From the NCBI RefSeq assembly GCF_000234355.1, contig NZ_AGQV01000001.1, forward strand, positions 310,001 to 374,000: 64,000 nucleotides of DNA, read 5' to 3'. The notes beneath the pieces were generated by a model. That model was not told the DNA's origin and did not search any database. It saw only the letters and a program-made list of their open reading frames with translations. Of the stretch, positions 50,893 through 60,700 are shown one piece after another. The position numbers were made by a program, and so were the translations under genes. The first letter of the stretch is position 1. Every line of letters begins with the position of its first letter. The DNA comes from Gluconobacter morbifer G707 (lineage in GTDB: Bacteria > Pseudomonadota > Alphaproteobacteria > Acetobacterales > Acetobacteraceae).

Positions 50893-51396
50893 TCAGCCTC
50901 CTGCTTTCTTCGCGGTCATGGTGTCCCAGGTGCTGGCGTCGGGCGCCTTGCCGAAACGGGGGTCCCATTTGCCGGTGCGCTTGAGTTCGTCTGCCACTTC
51001 CTTGGGCATGTAGGTTTCGTCATGCTTGGCGAGGACTTCGCTGGCCGTGAAGCCGCCGCCCTTCTGGACGGTGCCGAGAGCCACGACGCTCTGCCCTTCG
51101 CGGAACAGGTCGGGCAGGATTCCGGTGTAATGGACCTCGACGGCGGCTTGTCCGTCCGTAACTTCGAAGGAGTTCACGGGGGTGCCGTTCTCGTTGATGC
51201 GGTGCAGGCTGCCGGCCATCACCATGCCACCCAGCCGGATGGTGCGATCCGGGGAAGGAGGATGTGCCTTGACCTGCGAAGGCGCCATGAAGAACACGAT
51301 ATTGGATGAAAAGGCCCGGAGCGTCAGGGCTGCGGCCGAACTGATGCAGGCCAGGCAGGCGACGACGATCCAGAGGCGGCGTGTCTTGCGGGTCAT
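50893..51396 (-). CDS. ccmE: Haem chaperone CcmE
   Basis: A 167-residue periplasmic OB-fold protein with an N-terminal anchor (WIVVACLACISSAAALTL). IRLGGMVMAGSLHR, VHYTGILPDLFREGQSVVALG and VLAKHDETYMPKEV are the family blocks; His125 is the covalent haem-binding residue and Tyr129 the conserved ligand. The ATG overlaps the ccmD stop (ATGA). Confidence 0.95.
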   Translation of the reverse strand: MTRKTRRLWIVVACLACISSAAALTLRAFSSNIVFFMAPSQVKAHPPSPDRTIRLGGMVMAGSLHRINENGTPVNSFEVTDGQAAVEVHYTGILPDLFREGQSVVALGTVQKGGGFTASEVLAKHDETYMPKEVADELKRTGKWDPRFGKAPDASTWDTMTAKKAGG

Positions 51397-51560
51397 GAGG
51401 CAGTCCTTTCGCGGCGGCTGATCTGGCTTTCAATGGCCGCAAGCCGCGCTTTGGAGCGCCGCAGGCGAAGGGCTGCGCCCACACCGAGAACAAGGGAGCA
51501 GCCCAGCGTCAGGACATAGGAGGCTGCGATATACTGCCAGTGATTGGGAAGATGCATCAT
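51393..51560 (-). CDS. ccmD: Haem exporter accessory protein CcmD
   Basis: A 55-residue protein (54 from the second ATG) between ccmC and ccmE. One transmembrane helix (WQYIAASYVLTLGCSLVLGVGAA-like, starting at residue 8) is followed by a basic cytoplasmic tail (LRLRRSKARLAAIESQI), the standard CcmD layout that holds CcmC and CcmE together. It overlaps both neighbours by four bases. Short enough to be missed by default gene callers. Confidence 0.9.
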   Translation of the reverse strand: MMHLPNHWQYIAASYVLTLGCSLVLGVGAALRLRRSKARLAAIESQISRRERTAS

Positions 51561-52321
51561 GCGGTGGCGTCCCTGTCCGAACGGTTGAGACGTGAGCGGG
51601 CCATGATCTGGCGGGCACGGCTCTCATGGATGGCGGCGCTGACGCGCGTAAATATGACGGCGGCAACACCGAGCGTGAAGCCGAGCGTGGTGAGGAGCAG
51701 CGGCCACAGCATGGTCATGGACATGGTGGGCGCGCCGGTCAGGGTGATGCTGTCAGGCTGATGGAGGGTGTTCCACCACTGCACGCTGAACTTGATGATC
51801 GGCAGATCGATCACTCCGGCGATGGCGAGGATGGCGGCGGCGCGCTGGCCGCGGGCGGGCTCGTCGAAGGCGCGGATCAGGGCGATGTGGCCCAGATAGA
51901 GGAAGAACAGCACCAGCATGGATGTCAGGCGCGCATCCCAGACCCACCATGTTCCCCACATCGGCTCGCCCCACAGCGATCCGGTGATCAGGCACAGGGC
52001 GGCCGCGCAGGCGCCGACCGGTCCGATTTCAATGGCTGCGAGATCCGCCAGCGGATGGCGCCAGACAAGTGACAGCACGCCGCAGATGGCCAGTCCGAGG
52101 TAGCAGGACGACGCCAGCCAGGCCATCGGGACATGGACATACATGATACGGACGGTATCGCCCTGCTGCCAGTCGGCGGGTGCGAAGAACAGTCCCCAGA
52201 CCACGCCCACCGTCAGGAAGAGGATGGCTCCGCTGGACAGCCACGGCAGGAGCGCATGGGCCAGACGCAGGAACTGCCCCGGATTGGCGTAACGATGGAG
52301 CAGGTTTGGCGTAGGGCGCAC
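51557..52321 (-). CDS. ccmC: Haem exporter permease CcmC
   Basis: A 254-residue protein with six helices. The tryptophan-rich haem site is WGTWWVWDARLTS, with conserved His residues in YVHVPMAW and near LHQPDSI. It transfers haem to CcmE. I place the start at GTG 52321 because typical CcmC proteins begin shortly before HRYANPGQFLRL; TTG 52333, ATG 52399 and GTG 52420 are other in-frame choices with equally weak ribosome binding sites. First gene of the ccm operon; ccmA and ccmB are not adjacent. Confidence 0.9.
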   Translation of the reverse strand: MRPTPNLLHRYANPGQFLRLAHALLPWLSSGAILFLTVGVVWGLFFAPADWQQGDTVRIMYVHVPMAWLASSCYLGLAICGVLSLVWRHPLADLAAIEIGPVGACAAALCLITGSLWGEPMWGTWWVWDARLTSMLVLFFLYLGHIALIRAFDEPARGQRAAAILAIAGVIDLPIIKFSVQWWNTLHQPDSITLTGAPTMSMTMLWPLLLTTLGFTLGVAAVIFTRVSAAIHESRARQIMARSRLNRSDRDATA

Positions 52322-52468
52322 GGATACACTCAACTCAGCGGAAAGTTCCCTTTGAAATAGTCCGAAGCAATCACATTCGAAAGGGGCGCATTGTCCCATT
52401 CTTTCGATCACTGTTATCACGTTTCACGGAAATGAGCGCACAACCGGCTTCCGGAAGAGGAGAAAACC

Positions 52469-52885
52469 TTGGCGTACTGGCTGGTAAAATCGGAACCTGA
52501 GGCCTTCTCCTGGGAAGAACAGGTCCGGCATGACGTGGAGCCCTGGACGGGGGTGCGCAACTATCAGGCGCGGAACAATCTCTCCGCCATGAAGGTGGGA
52601 GATCTGGCGTTTTTCTACCATTCTGTCAGTGAAAAGCGGATTGTTGGCGTCGTGGAAGTCGTGAGGGAAGCCTATCCGGATCCGACGGCGGAGGACCCAC
52701 GCTGGGTCTGTGTGGATGTGCGGGCGCGGGGGGCTTTTGCGCGGCCGGTCACGCTGGCGGACATCAAGGCCGATCCGGCATTGGCGGAGATGGCGCTGCT
52801 GAAACAGTCACGTCTGTCCGTGGCGCCGGTGACGGAAGGGGAATTCCGCCACCTGACCCGAGAAGGAAAATGGGAGAAGCCCTGA
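52469..52885 (+). CDS. EVE domain protein
   Basis: A 138-residue protein made of one EVE (PUA-like) domain. YWLVKSEPEAFSWEEQ, WTGVRNYQARNNLSAMKVGDLAFFYHS, GVVEVVREAYPDPTAEDPRWVCVDV and LLKQSRLSVAPVTEGEF are the conserved blocks of the thymocyte nuclear protein 1-like group, proposed to recognise modified DNA or RNA bases. The start is TTG with GAGGAG upstream. Divergent from the ccm operon; no restriction or defence genes nearby. Confidence 0.92.
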   Translation: MAYWLVKSEPEAFSWEEQVRHDVEPWTGVRNYQARNNLSAMKVGDLAFFYHSVSEKRIVGVVEVVREAYPDPTAEDPRWVCVDVRARGAFARPVTLADIKADPALAEMALLKQSRLSVAPVTEGEFRHLTREGKWEKP

Positions 52886-52909
52886 AGGGACTGGCTTCCC
52901 CGGGTTTTT
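52872..52909. terminator. Possible rho-independent terminator after the EVE gene
   Basis: GGGAGAAGCC pairs with GGCTTCCCC (nine pairs and one mismatch), overlapping the EVE stop codon, and is followed by CGGGTTTTT. Reasonable but imperfect. Confidence 0.45.
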
Positions 52910-53424
52910 CAGTGAATGGGTGAGGAATCGCCGTTGACGAGAATGTCGGTCTGGCCGTTGGACGGATGCCCGGCATAATTTGCCGGTGTGTCCTCGCTCT
53001 CATAAGGTGGCCGGACCGGAGCATTGAATTTCACGGGCATCCCCAGAATGCTGAAATGGGATGGCAGGTTGTTGGTGCCGTTGGTTTTCTGCTGGGCGTT
53101 GGTGCCGGGCATGCCCAGTGGCAGGTGGGTGTGGACCGTGTCACTGAAGCTCGCAAGGGTGGCGTCACTGTCTTCCGTCACGGTATAGCCATGCGGAGGA
53201 GCAGGCGCGCCGCCATCGGGCAGGGCGACCTGCTGGGCCGGCGTGAGGGGTTTTTCGTCCGGTTTGCCAAAAGTCTGGGCCGCAGACGGCGGAACCGCAG
53301 GCAGACCCGCGGTGCCATGGGTATGGCGCGCATGCCGGGAGGCGGCGCTGGCGGGTGTCAGGGCAGGCAGGAGGACGCTGACGGCCATCGGGACGATCAA
53401 GATCCAGCGGGATAATAAAGGCAT
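52909..53424 (-). CDS. Hypothetical exported protein
   Basis: A 171-residue protein with a clear signal peptide (WILIVPMAVSVLLPALTPASA). The mature part is Pro/Thr/Gly-rich and probably disordered (GLPAVPPSAAQ, LPDGGAPAPPHGYTV, VKFNAPVRPPYES). No Cys and no recognised domain. GAGGAG lies upstream of the ATG. Convergent with the EVE gene. A cell-envelope role is inferred from export alone. Confidence 0.7.
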   Translation of the reverse strand: MPLLSRWILIVPMAVSVLLPALTPASAASRHARHTHGTAGLPAVPPSAAQTFGKPDEKPLTPAQQVALPDGGAPAPPHGYTVTEDSDATLASFSDTVHTHLPLGMPGTNAQQKTNGTNNLPSHFSILGMPVKFNAPVRPPYESEDTPANYAGHPSNGQTDILVNGDSSPIH

Positions 53425-53541
53425 GGTCGTTTTCTCCTCACCAGACCGGTGGCCTCAGAAAGCCGTCGTCCTCATGTTAATCTATGAAACCTGCTATCCG
53501 GTAAACGGTTTCGGGTCTCACGAACAGGAGTTTTGATCGTC

Positions 53542-54381
53542 ATGACCGCAGCGAATGATCCGCAGCTTCCGACCAGCGAATTCGCGTTCAAGGCGCTGGA
53601 CAGCGATTCCCTTGCGCAGCTTCAGTCCGTTCTGGAACGGGTGGAGCAGGGGCGGGGCGTGATTGTCCGTCTTGCGGATCTGATGGGCGGGGCTGTCGGG
53701 CAGGCCGCACGACTCGGCATGCAGGGGCTGGGAATGGCTCCCGTCGTTCAGGAAAAGCTACAGAGAGCGGCAGAAGTGGCGATCGAGCGGGCCTTCAATG
53801 TCGCCATTCTCGGAATCGACAACGACACACCTGCCGTCCGTGAAGTCTGGCGTGAGAATGCTGGACAGGCGGCCGTGGCGATTTCGGGCGCGCTGGGCGG
53901 TTTCGGCGGGGTGTTCGGTCTTGCGCCGGATGTCGGGTTTACGACCCTGACCATCATGCGCGAAATTGCGCAGATTGCCCGTGAAGAGGGCGAGGATCTG
54001 CGGGACGAGGATACGCGCCGCGCCTGTCTGGAAGTCTTTGCGCTGCGTGGTTTTCCCGCCCGGCAGAACGAGGAGGAAGGCGAGCTCGGGTTTTTCTCGG
54101 CCCGCGCATTGCTCCGGGGGCGGCCGATCGTGATGCTGGTGGCGGAAGTGGCCTCGCATTACGGGATCGGCCTGTCGCGCAAGTTCGCGCTCCAGATGGT
54201 CCCTGTGGCGGGTGCGCTGTGCGGTGCGTCGCTGAATGCGGCCTTCCTGGCGCATTACCGGGCCGTGGCGCGGGCCCATTTCACTATCCGGCGTCTGGAA
54301 CGGACCCATGGCAGGGCGGTCAAGGAAGCGGCGGAGGATCTGCGCAGCGGGGCTTCGGCATCATCTGAATCGTTTTCCTGA
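53542..54381 (+). CDS. EcsC family protein
   Basis: A 279-residue protein. Long amphipathic helices (AAEVAIERAFNVAIL), the Gly-rich segment ISGALGGFGGVFGLAPDVGFTTLTIMREIAQIAREEGEDL and FALQMVPVAGALCGASLNAAFLAHY match EcsC. The family's name comes from the Bacillus ecs locus, but biochemical function is not known to me. Start ATG has AGGAG eleven bases upstream; a TTG three codons earlier is closer to that site. Confidence 0.85.
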   Translation: MTAANDPQLPTSEFAFKALDSDSLAQLQSVLERVEQGRGVIVRLADLMGGAVGQAARLGMQGLGMAPVVQEKLQRAAEVAIERAFNVAILGIDNDTPAVREVWRENAGQAAVAISGALGGFGGVFGLAPDVGFTTLTIMREIAQIAREEGEDLRDEDTRRACLEVFALRGFPARQNEEEGELGFFSARALLRGRPIVMLVAEVASHYGIGLSRKFALQMVPVAGALCGASLNAAFLAHYRAVARAHFTIRRLERTHGRAVKEAAEDLRSGASASSESFS

Positions 54382-54560
54382 TTTTTTCGCGAATCTGTCG
54401 GAATCGGCTCGCTGGAACCGCCTCCGACACTGCCCATGAGGGCGCATGATGATTTTCCGGGGCGCGGAACCCGTACCGCCGGGAAATGTCCGGAGATGTC
54501 TGCCGGTCGGGACGTTCCGTCGCCTTCTCCCCAGTTCCTGCAAGTGAGACGTCCTGTTTT

Positions 54561-55223
54561 ATGTCCGAAGTAACGCCCGAGCTTCTTCTCCAAGCCTATG
54601 CGGCGGGAATCTTCCCCATGGCGCCGGATGCGGAAAGCTCGGAACTGCGCTGGTATCACCCTGAGGAACGGGGAATCCTGCCGCTCGACGGCATGCATGT
54701 TCCGCGCAAGCTGATGCGGTTCGTGCTGTCGGGGCGCGTAAGTGTGACGACGGATACGGCGTTCGATGCGGTGATGGTGGCCTGCGCCGAACCTGCTCCC
54801 GGGCGGGAAAGCACGTGGATCAGTCAGGAGATCCGGCGTCTCTATGGCGAACTGTACCGCCAGGGCCATGCTCATTCTGTGGAAGTCTGGGACGGGGAGC
54901 GGCTGGTCGGCGGGTTGTATGGTGTGTCGCTGGGGGCGGCATTTTTCGGGGAAAGCATGTTTTCGCGGGAACGTGATGTGTCTAAGGTGGCGCTGGTTCA
55001 TCTTGTCGCGGGTCTGCGCAGGGGCGGTTATCGCCTTCTCGATACGCAGTACACGACTCCACATCTGACCCGGCTGGGCGGTATCGGCATTCCGGCTGAA
55101 ACCTATCGTGCCCTGCTCAGTCAGGCGCTGACTGTCCGGGCCACATGGCCGGATGATTTCAGTCTTGGCAGTCTGCGCGACGTCATCTCGGCCTTGCGGT
55201 CACATCCGGGAGATCCCTCATGA
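54561..55223 (+). CDS. aat: Leucyl/phenylalanyl-tRNA-protein transferase
   Basis: A 220-residue enzyme that adds Leu or Phe to proteins with N-terminal Arg or Lys, marking them for ClpS/Clp[79 protein letters not shown] and [16 protein letters not shown] are all signature blocks. The ATG is preferred over an in-frame ATG 25 codons upstream. The stop overlaps the next gene's start (ATGA). Confidence 0.95.
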   Translation: MSEVTPELLLQAYAAGIFPMAPDAESSELRWYHPEERGILPLDGMHVPRKLMRFVLSGRVSVTTDTAFDAVMVACAEPAPGRESTWISQEIRRLYGELYRQGHAHSVEVWDGERLVGGLYGVSLGAAFFGESMFSRERDVSKVALVHLVAGLRRGGYRLLDTQYTTPHLTRLGGIGIPAETYRALLSQALTVRATWPDDFSLGSLRDVISALRSHPGDPS

Positions 55224-56056
55224 CCTTCTCTTCCCGCCGGAAACGGCTGAGCTTACTGGTGGCGGCGCTGTCCGCCGGCGTGGCCGCGCAGGCCGTGGCG
55301 GCGGATCATCCCCGGCTGACACCGGAGCGGGATGTCACGGTCGTCTATCAGCTTACTGCACCGTCCAGCCATCTGGCTCCTGGACATAACGATGTGAAGG
55401 TCTATTTTTCAGGATCGGGAGATCAGTTGCGGATCGATTCGGCTGATGGCAATGGCATCACCATTCTCGACCGTCCGGGCCAGCTCGTGACCCTCGTGAT
55501 GGTGCCGCGGAAGATCTACACCCGTCTGCGCCCCGAGCACGGGCTGCACTCGCCGTTCATGCTGGATCTGGAGATGCAGTATAAAAAAGTGGGGCAGGAG
55601 CGTGTTGCCGGTGTGGCGTGCCAGCGCTGGGATATTCAGACATCCCACGGCAAGGCCGCCGCCTGCGTTACGGATGATGGTGTTATCCTGGCGGAAAACG
55701 GGGTGGATGCCGACGGGGTCGAAGGGTCTCTGCGGGCGGTCTCTGTCAATTATGACGATCTGGCGAGCGACACGTTTCAGCCGCCGTCGGATTTCGAGGA
55801 ACTGAAACCCCGGAATGCGTCCTCGCATGTGACGGGCAATGAAAAGAAGCCAACCGAAAGCGCGACTCCCAGCCCTGTCCCGGAAGCCAGCACGCCCGCT
55901 GGAGGCGAGGACACGGGGAGCGGCGCGCAGGCCGCCATGCCGGTTCAGCCGGACACGACCGAGCCGTCCGTTCCCAACGATTCTGCCGGGGATGGAAGCG
56001 TGACGACGCCTGATCAGCCGCCCAGCGGTCCGAGCAATGGAAACAGACGCCCATGA
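55220..56056 (+). CDS. Exported protein of unknown function, DUF4412-like, paralogue A
   Basis: A 278-residue protein with a signal peptide ([19 protein letters not shown]). Residues ~30-190 form a beta-rich domain: [68 protein letters not shown] and [11 protein letters not shown]. Two Cys flank the central strand. The last ~80 residues are a disordered Pro/Thr/Ser tail. It overlaps aat upstream and paralogue B downstream by four bases each. Resembles outer-surface carrier-like DUF4412 proteins; no ligand known. Confidence 0.72.
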   Translation: MTFSSRRKRLSLLVAALSAGVAAQAVAADHPRLTPERDVTVVYQLTAPSSHLAPGHNDVKVYFSGSGDQLRIDSADGNGITILDRPGQLVTLVMVPRKIYTRLRPEHGLHSPFMLDLEMQYKKVGQERVAGVACQRWDIQTSHGKAAACVTDDGVILAENGVDADGVEGSLRAVSVNYDDLASDTFQPPSDFEELKPRNASSHVTGNEKKPTESATPSPVPEASTPAGGEDTGSGAQAAMPVQPDTTEPSVPNDSAGDGSVTTPDQPPSGPSNGNRRP

Positions 56057-56640
56057 TGAAGCCGGTTCTTTTTGCTGTTCTGGCAGTCCTTGGGGCTGCT
56101 GCCTCAGGAAGCGCCCATGCGGATGCTCCGGCCAGCATGGCCGGTCAGGCGCCGCTGGTGACACCGCTGCATGATACCGACATCGATTACGCCATGACGG
56201 ACCCCAACGGGCAGCAGATGCACCAGCGGATGCGGTGGTCGTCCGCCCTGTGGCGTCAGAGGATCGATCCGCAGGGTTCGGCCACGTTCATGCTGACCGA
56301 TTATCGCAATCACAAGCTGATGGTTCTGGACAGTACAGCGCATACCGCAACGGTGATGTCCGCGCCGGGGGCGTCTTTTGCAGCGCCCGGGACGCCGGCG
56401 CTTGGAAGCTGGAAGAAGCTGGGCGGGTCCACCGTCGCCGGATTGCCCTGCACGGTCTGGGAAAGTGCGGATACGGAAAAGCAGCCGACGGATTTCTGTT
56501 ACACGGATGACGGGTTGATGCTGCGGGCGAGCCATGGCGGGCGGCTGATCGTTCAGGCTCTGTCTGTCAGTCATGCCCAGCAGCCTGCCGCGCTTTTCGA
56601 TCCGCCGCCGGGGTACCGGCGCAACGACGCGGCGCACTGA
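56053..56640 (+). CDS. Exported protein of unknown function, paralogue B
   Basis: A 195-residue protein with a signal peptide (LFAVLAVLGAAASGSAHA). It mirrors the domain of the preceding gene block by block: DIDYAMTD, WRQRIDPQG, FMLTDYRNHKLMVLD, WKKLGGSTVAGLPCTVWES, FCYTDDGLMLRASHG and FDPPPGYRR, with Cys at the same two positions, but lacks the disordered tail. The ATG overlaps the stop of paralogue A. The pair looks like an old tandem duplication whose products may work together in the periplasm. Confidence 0.72.
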   Translation: MMKPVLFAVLAVLGAAASGSAHADAPASMAGQAPLVTPLHDTDIDYAMTDPNGQQMHQRMRWSSALWRQRIDPQGSATFMLTDYRNHKLMVLDSTAHTATVMSAPGASFAAPGTPALGSWKKLGGSTVAGLPCTVWESADTEKQPTDFCYTDDGLMLRASHGGRLIVQALSVSHAQQPAALFDPPPGYRRNDAAH

Positions 56641-56793
56641 AAAGGCCTGAAACCGGCAGGGGCGTTCCTGTTACAATTCGTCCGGGAGGTGCCATGATTG
56701 CTGCCTTTTTCAGCCATTTTCGCGGAGCAGTATCCTGAAGACAGGGCGGGGAAGACCCGGTTCTTTTCCGCCCGTGAAAGTCAGGAGAATGCC

Positions 56794-57141
56794 ATGCATC
56801 ACATTACCCGTGCAGTTCTGATGGCTGTACCTCTGCTGATTGGCACGGCAGTTGTTCCGCAGGCGCAGGCCCATTGGCGGGGTGGTCCGCGTCCGGGTCC
56901 CTATGGCTATGGTGATCGGTGGCATGGTGGCCATCATGACCATACCGGCGCCATTGTTGGCGGCATCCTTGGCGGGCTTGCTGTTGGTGCAGTCGGTGGG
57001 GCCATGCTGGCGCAGCCTTACGGTCCGCCGCCGCCTCCGCAGGTCGTCTATGCACCGCCGCCGCCTGTCACATATGTACAGCCGCGTGTGGCGTATGGGC
57101 CTCCGCCGCCCCCGCCTGTTGCCGTCTATCCGGGATACTGA
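56794..57141 (+). CDS. Small exported protein with Gly-zipper segment and Pro-rich tail
   Basis: A 115-residue protein with a signal peptide (AVLMAVPLLIGTAVVPQAQA). A His/Gly segment (GDRWHGGHHDHTG) precedes a glycine-zipper helix (GAIVGGILGGLAVGAVGGAM) and a Pro/Tyr tail (PYGPPPPPQVVYAPPPP). Such layouts occur in outer-membrane-associated proteins of unknown role. AGGAG precedes the ATG; an upstream in-frame extension lacks support. Confidence 0.7.
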   Translation: MHHITRAVLMAVPLLIGTAVVPQAQAHWRGGPRPGPYGYGDRWHGGHHDHTGAIVGGILGGLAVGAVGGAMLAQPYGPPPPPQVVYAPPPPVTYVQPRVAYGPPPPPPVAVYPGY

Positions 57142-57198
57142 ACGGTTTCCGTCCTGTTTGTCTTGATCGGGCAGGACGGGTCGGGCAGACAGGATCTC

Positions 57199-57684
57199 AT
57201 GACAGCCTCTTCTCTTCAGCCGGGCGACCGCGCCCCTGCGTTCATCCTCCCCATTGCCGGGGGAGGAACGGTCAGCAGTGCCGGGCTGAGCGGCAGGCCC
57301 TACCTCCTGTATTTCTATCCGCGCGCGGATACGCCCGGTTGTACCACGCAGGCCTGTGGCCTTCAGGAAAGGCTGCCGACGTTCAGCACGGAGGGGTTGA
57401 CCATCATCGGTGTCAGCCCTGATCCGGTTGCGAAGATCGAGCGCTTTGCCTCCAAATATGATCTCACATTCCCACTGGCTTCCGATGAGGACCATGCGGT
57501 TGCGCAGGCTTACGGAACGTGGGTGGAGAAGACCATGTACGGACGCACGTCCATGGGTATGGAGCGCAGTTCGTTCCTTGTGGATGCAGATGGTATCATC
57601 CGCCATGTCTGGCGGAAGGTGAAACCGGCCGATCATGCCGAGCTGGTCGCAAACACCTTTCAGGACATGACGACGGGTACCTGA
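57199..57684 (+). CDS. Bcp/PrxQ-type peroxiredoxin
   Basis: A 161-residue thiol peroxidase. The active site DTPGCTTQACGLQ has peroxidatic Cys48 and resolving Cys53, the atypical two-Cys pattern of Bcp. YLLYFYPRADTPG, IIGVSPDPVAKIERFASKYDLTFPLASD and GMERSSFLVDADGIIRHVWRKV are conserved. Reduces hydrogen peroxide and organic hydroperoxides in the cytoplasm. AGGA precedes the ATG; a start 12 codons upstream is less likely. Confidence 0.93.
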   Translation: MTASSLQPGDRAPAFILPIAGGGTVSSAGLSGRPYLLYFYPRADTPGCTTQACGLQERLPTFSTEGLTIIGVSPDPVAKIERFASKYDLTFPLASDEDHAVAQAYGTWVEKTMYGRTSMGMERSSFLVDADGIIRHVWRKVKPADHAELVANTFQDMTTGT

Positions 57685-57718
57685 TCGGTTTCCTTCCGAT
57701 CCCATCCAGAGGGAGAAA

Positions 57719-57737
57719 AGCCGGCTGCGTGCCGGCT
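57719..57737. terminator. Short GC hairpin between peroxiredoxin and AsmA-like genes
   Basis: AGCCGGC and GCCGGCT form a seven-pair stem around TGCGT, preceded by AAAA. It is followed only by a short GTTT, so termination would be weak; it ends seven bases before the next gene's ATG. Confidence 0.4.
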
Positions 57738-57744
57738 GACGTTT

Positions 57745-60700
57745 ATGGGCGTGCCTGAGACCTACAGACCCGGACCACATTTCCCCCGACATCTCCATAT
57801 CGCCCGGTGGGTTGCGATCGCCCTGGCTGCGCCCGTTGCCCTGATGCTGGGCGCGGGGAGCATTTTTCTGTGGAAACTGACACAGGGGCCCGTGGACGTC
57901 ACCCGTGTGTCGAGTTTCTTTGAGCCCGTGGTCATCGCGGCAGGACAGCGGCGCGGTCATCCGGCAGGGCGTGTGACGTGGAAGCAGTTGCAGATCCAGT
58001 GGCGGCCAGGCAGCCACGGCGTATCGGCCGGGCTGATGCTGGAAGCGCACGGCCTGCGCACCCTGCGTTATGATGATACGGTCGCTTCCTACGCGGAAGA
58101 AGCGGACACGGTTCTCTGGCTGGGTGCGCTCCTGCGCGGGGCGATTGCGCCCCGCCGCCTGCGTTTGCGGAACGCGAATTTCTCTCTGCGGCGGATGCCG
58201 AACGGCGACGTGGAGTTCGATCTTCCCGAACAGAAAACCGGCGGCCAGAATGGTACGCCCGTCTGGCTGGACCGGCTGACGGAACTGGACATCCATAACG
58301 TCACGGTCACGCTGTCGGGCCTGCCTCACGACCGAACAGCACGGATCGGCCCCGTTGAAATTCATGCCCGGCGAAGGCGTCAGGGTCTTCTCTCGCGGGA
58401 CTACATGTGGACCGGGGAAGGCCGGATTCCGCTCGCGCTCGATGCTTTTCAGACTGTTCTCTCCCTGAAGGGGGAGCAGGTAGGAAAGGTTGGTCAGTGG
58501 CAGGTGACGGGTACGCCGTTCCGGCCGTCCGACCTGGGGCTGTTTAACCCGCTTGCGGGGGACTGGAATGTTCCCGTTTCGCTGTCTGCCACGGCAACCG
58601 TGGTGCCGCACCGCCTGAACGAACTGCCGCAGATGCTCACGCTCCAGATGGCGCTGGGCGACGGGATGGTCTCCCAGAAGAAGGCTGATCCGGTGCATGT
58701 TCAGGCCGGGTCCGTGCGGTTGCAGGTCAATATGGCGCGGGCGGGACTGTCGGGGCCGGCGCTCGTGCAGGTTCCATCTGCCCGGCTCACGGTTATGGAC
58801 AGCCGGGGCGCAGCGACGCAGGTGCATGCCTCGGCCTGGGCGAAGGTGGATGATTTGCGTCATCCCGTGATGCTGGATGGGGAAGCCGAGGCAGGGCTGG
58901 ATGGTCTCGATTTCGCCACGCTGGGGAGTGTCTGGCCGGAAAGCCTGATCCGTGGCGGGCGGCGCTGGATTTCCAAGAATATCACGTCCGGAACGGCGCG
59001 GGATATGGAGGTGAAAGCCCATCTTCATACCGGGAGCGGCCTCGATGATCTGAAACCCGTCTCGGTGGTGGGGCATGTCAGCGGTCATGACATGACCGTT
59101 CACTGGCTGCGGCCGATTGCGCCTGCGACCGGTCTGGAGGCGGATCTGCGTTTTGATGGCCCTGAAACGCTGGTCATCGCCCTCGGTCATGGCCGCCAGC
59201 CGGACGGCAAGGGCGGGATGATCCGGATTCCCGATGGGGAAGTCCGTATCGGGCAGCTCTACGCCAAGGACCAGACGGGGGACATCCGCACCCATCTTCA
59301 GGGCTCGCTGCCGTCGTTCATGTCGGTTCTGGCGCATCCACGGCTGCATCTCCTCTCGAAGCATCCGCTGCCATTTACCGATCCGGCCGGTGACGTGGAC
59401 TCGCATGTCCGTCTGACGCTGCCGCTGACGGCGCATATTCCGGATGGACAGATCCATGTGCATGCACAGGCCGGATTTGCCCGTGTCCATCTGGGGCATG
59501 TTCTGATGGGACGGCCGGTGGACGGTGCGAAGGGGACGCTGGCGGCGACGGAGAACGGTCTTGACCTGACCGGTGACGGAAGGCTTGCCGGGATTCCGGT
59601 ACATGTCGGGCTGAACGAGAATTTCAGCGGTGGGGCGCAGGACCGGGTTCTCCAGAAGATCGACGTCCGGGCGTTTCTGGACCCGCAATCCGCGGCACAG
59701 GCCCGGATCGGCCCGGCGGGTCTGTTTGCCGGACATGCCGTGCTGGATGCGCATTACCTCCAGAAGGCCAATGCGCAGGCAGATCTCGGTCTTGGGCTGG
59801 ATCTGGCGAAGGCCGGGATCACGGTCCCTATCTGGACAAAAGCTCCAGGCGAATCGGCGCAGGCCATGGCGCATATTGCCTTCCGCCACGGTGTCATGAC
59901 GGCCATTGACGGTCTGCGGGCACAGGGACGGGATCTTTCGATCATGGGACGCGGCGTCACCCTTCACGGGGGGCTGGCGGGAATCGTGCTGGAGGGTTTC
60001 CGTGTCGGGCGGACGCAGGGCGATGCGGAGATCACATTGCCGAAAGGGGAGGCGGACCCGATCGGGGTGTCCGTCAATGCCAACCCGCTCGATCTGGCAC
60101 CCCTGTTCATGCCGCATCCCGCGATCCGGAAGCCGCCACCCGCACCGGAACGTTCCTCCTCCCAGCGGTCTTCCATGGGAGACTCCTGGACCATCGATCT
60201 TCGTGCCCCGCATGTGTTTTACGGACCGAAGGGACAGGTCGGGGACGTCGTGTCGCATCTGGAGCTCCGCAAGGGAATCCTGCGTTCGGGGCGGTTCTCG
60301 CTGGACAGGCCGGCGCGGGTCCGGGCCGTTCTGGCGGATGCCGGGCGGGATCATCCTTTCGTGCTGGATATCGACAATCTGGGCCAACTTCTTCTGGGGC
60401 TTGGACTGTATGACCGCATCCGCGGGGGACAGACCCATCTGGATGGACGCTTCACGCCGGATCTTCACGCAACGCATACAGCCCAGGGACGGGATGCGAA
60501 GCTCTCGGGGCTTGGGGGAGGGCTGCCTCCCTTCGAAGGGCATGTGGAGATGGGGCCGTCCGAGTTCCTCCGCCCGCCCCTGGGGCTGACAGCGGTATCC
60601 GATCTCTCGCCGTTGCACTGGCTCAACAGCCATATGGACCGTTTTCAGATCGACCGGCTTTCGACGCGCCTGACGCTGGTGGGGCGCCTGTTAACTCTTC

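Noticed and set aside
52469-52885. EVE protein as part of a modified-base defence island
   Set aside because: EVE domains are linked to methylated-DNA restriction in some contexts, but neighbours are ccm genes, an exported unknown and EcsC; no nuclease or methyltransferase is nearby.
56710-60633. A 1307-codon open frame on the minus strand
   Set aside because: It mirrors the AsmA-like gene on the plus strand. Its composition is Arg/Pro/Gln/His-rich and has no domain, whereas the plus frame has a membrane anchor and AsmA features. High G+C coding DNA commonly produces such antisense frames.
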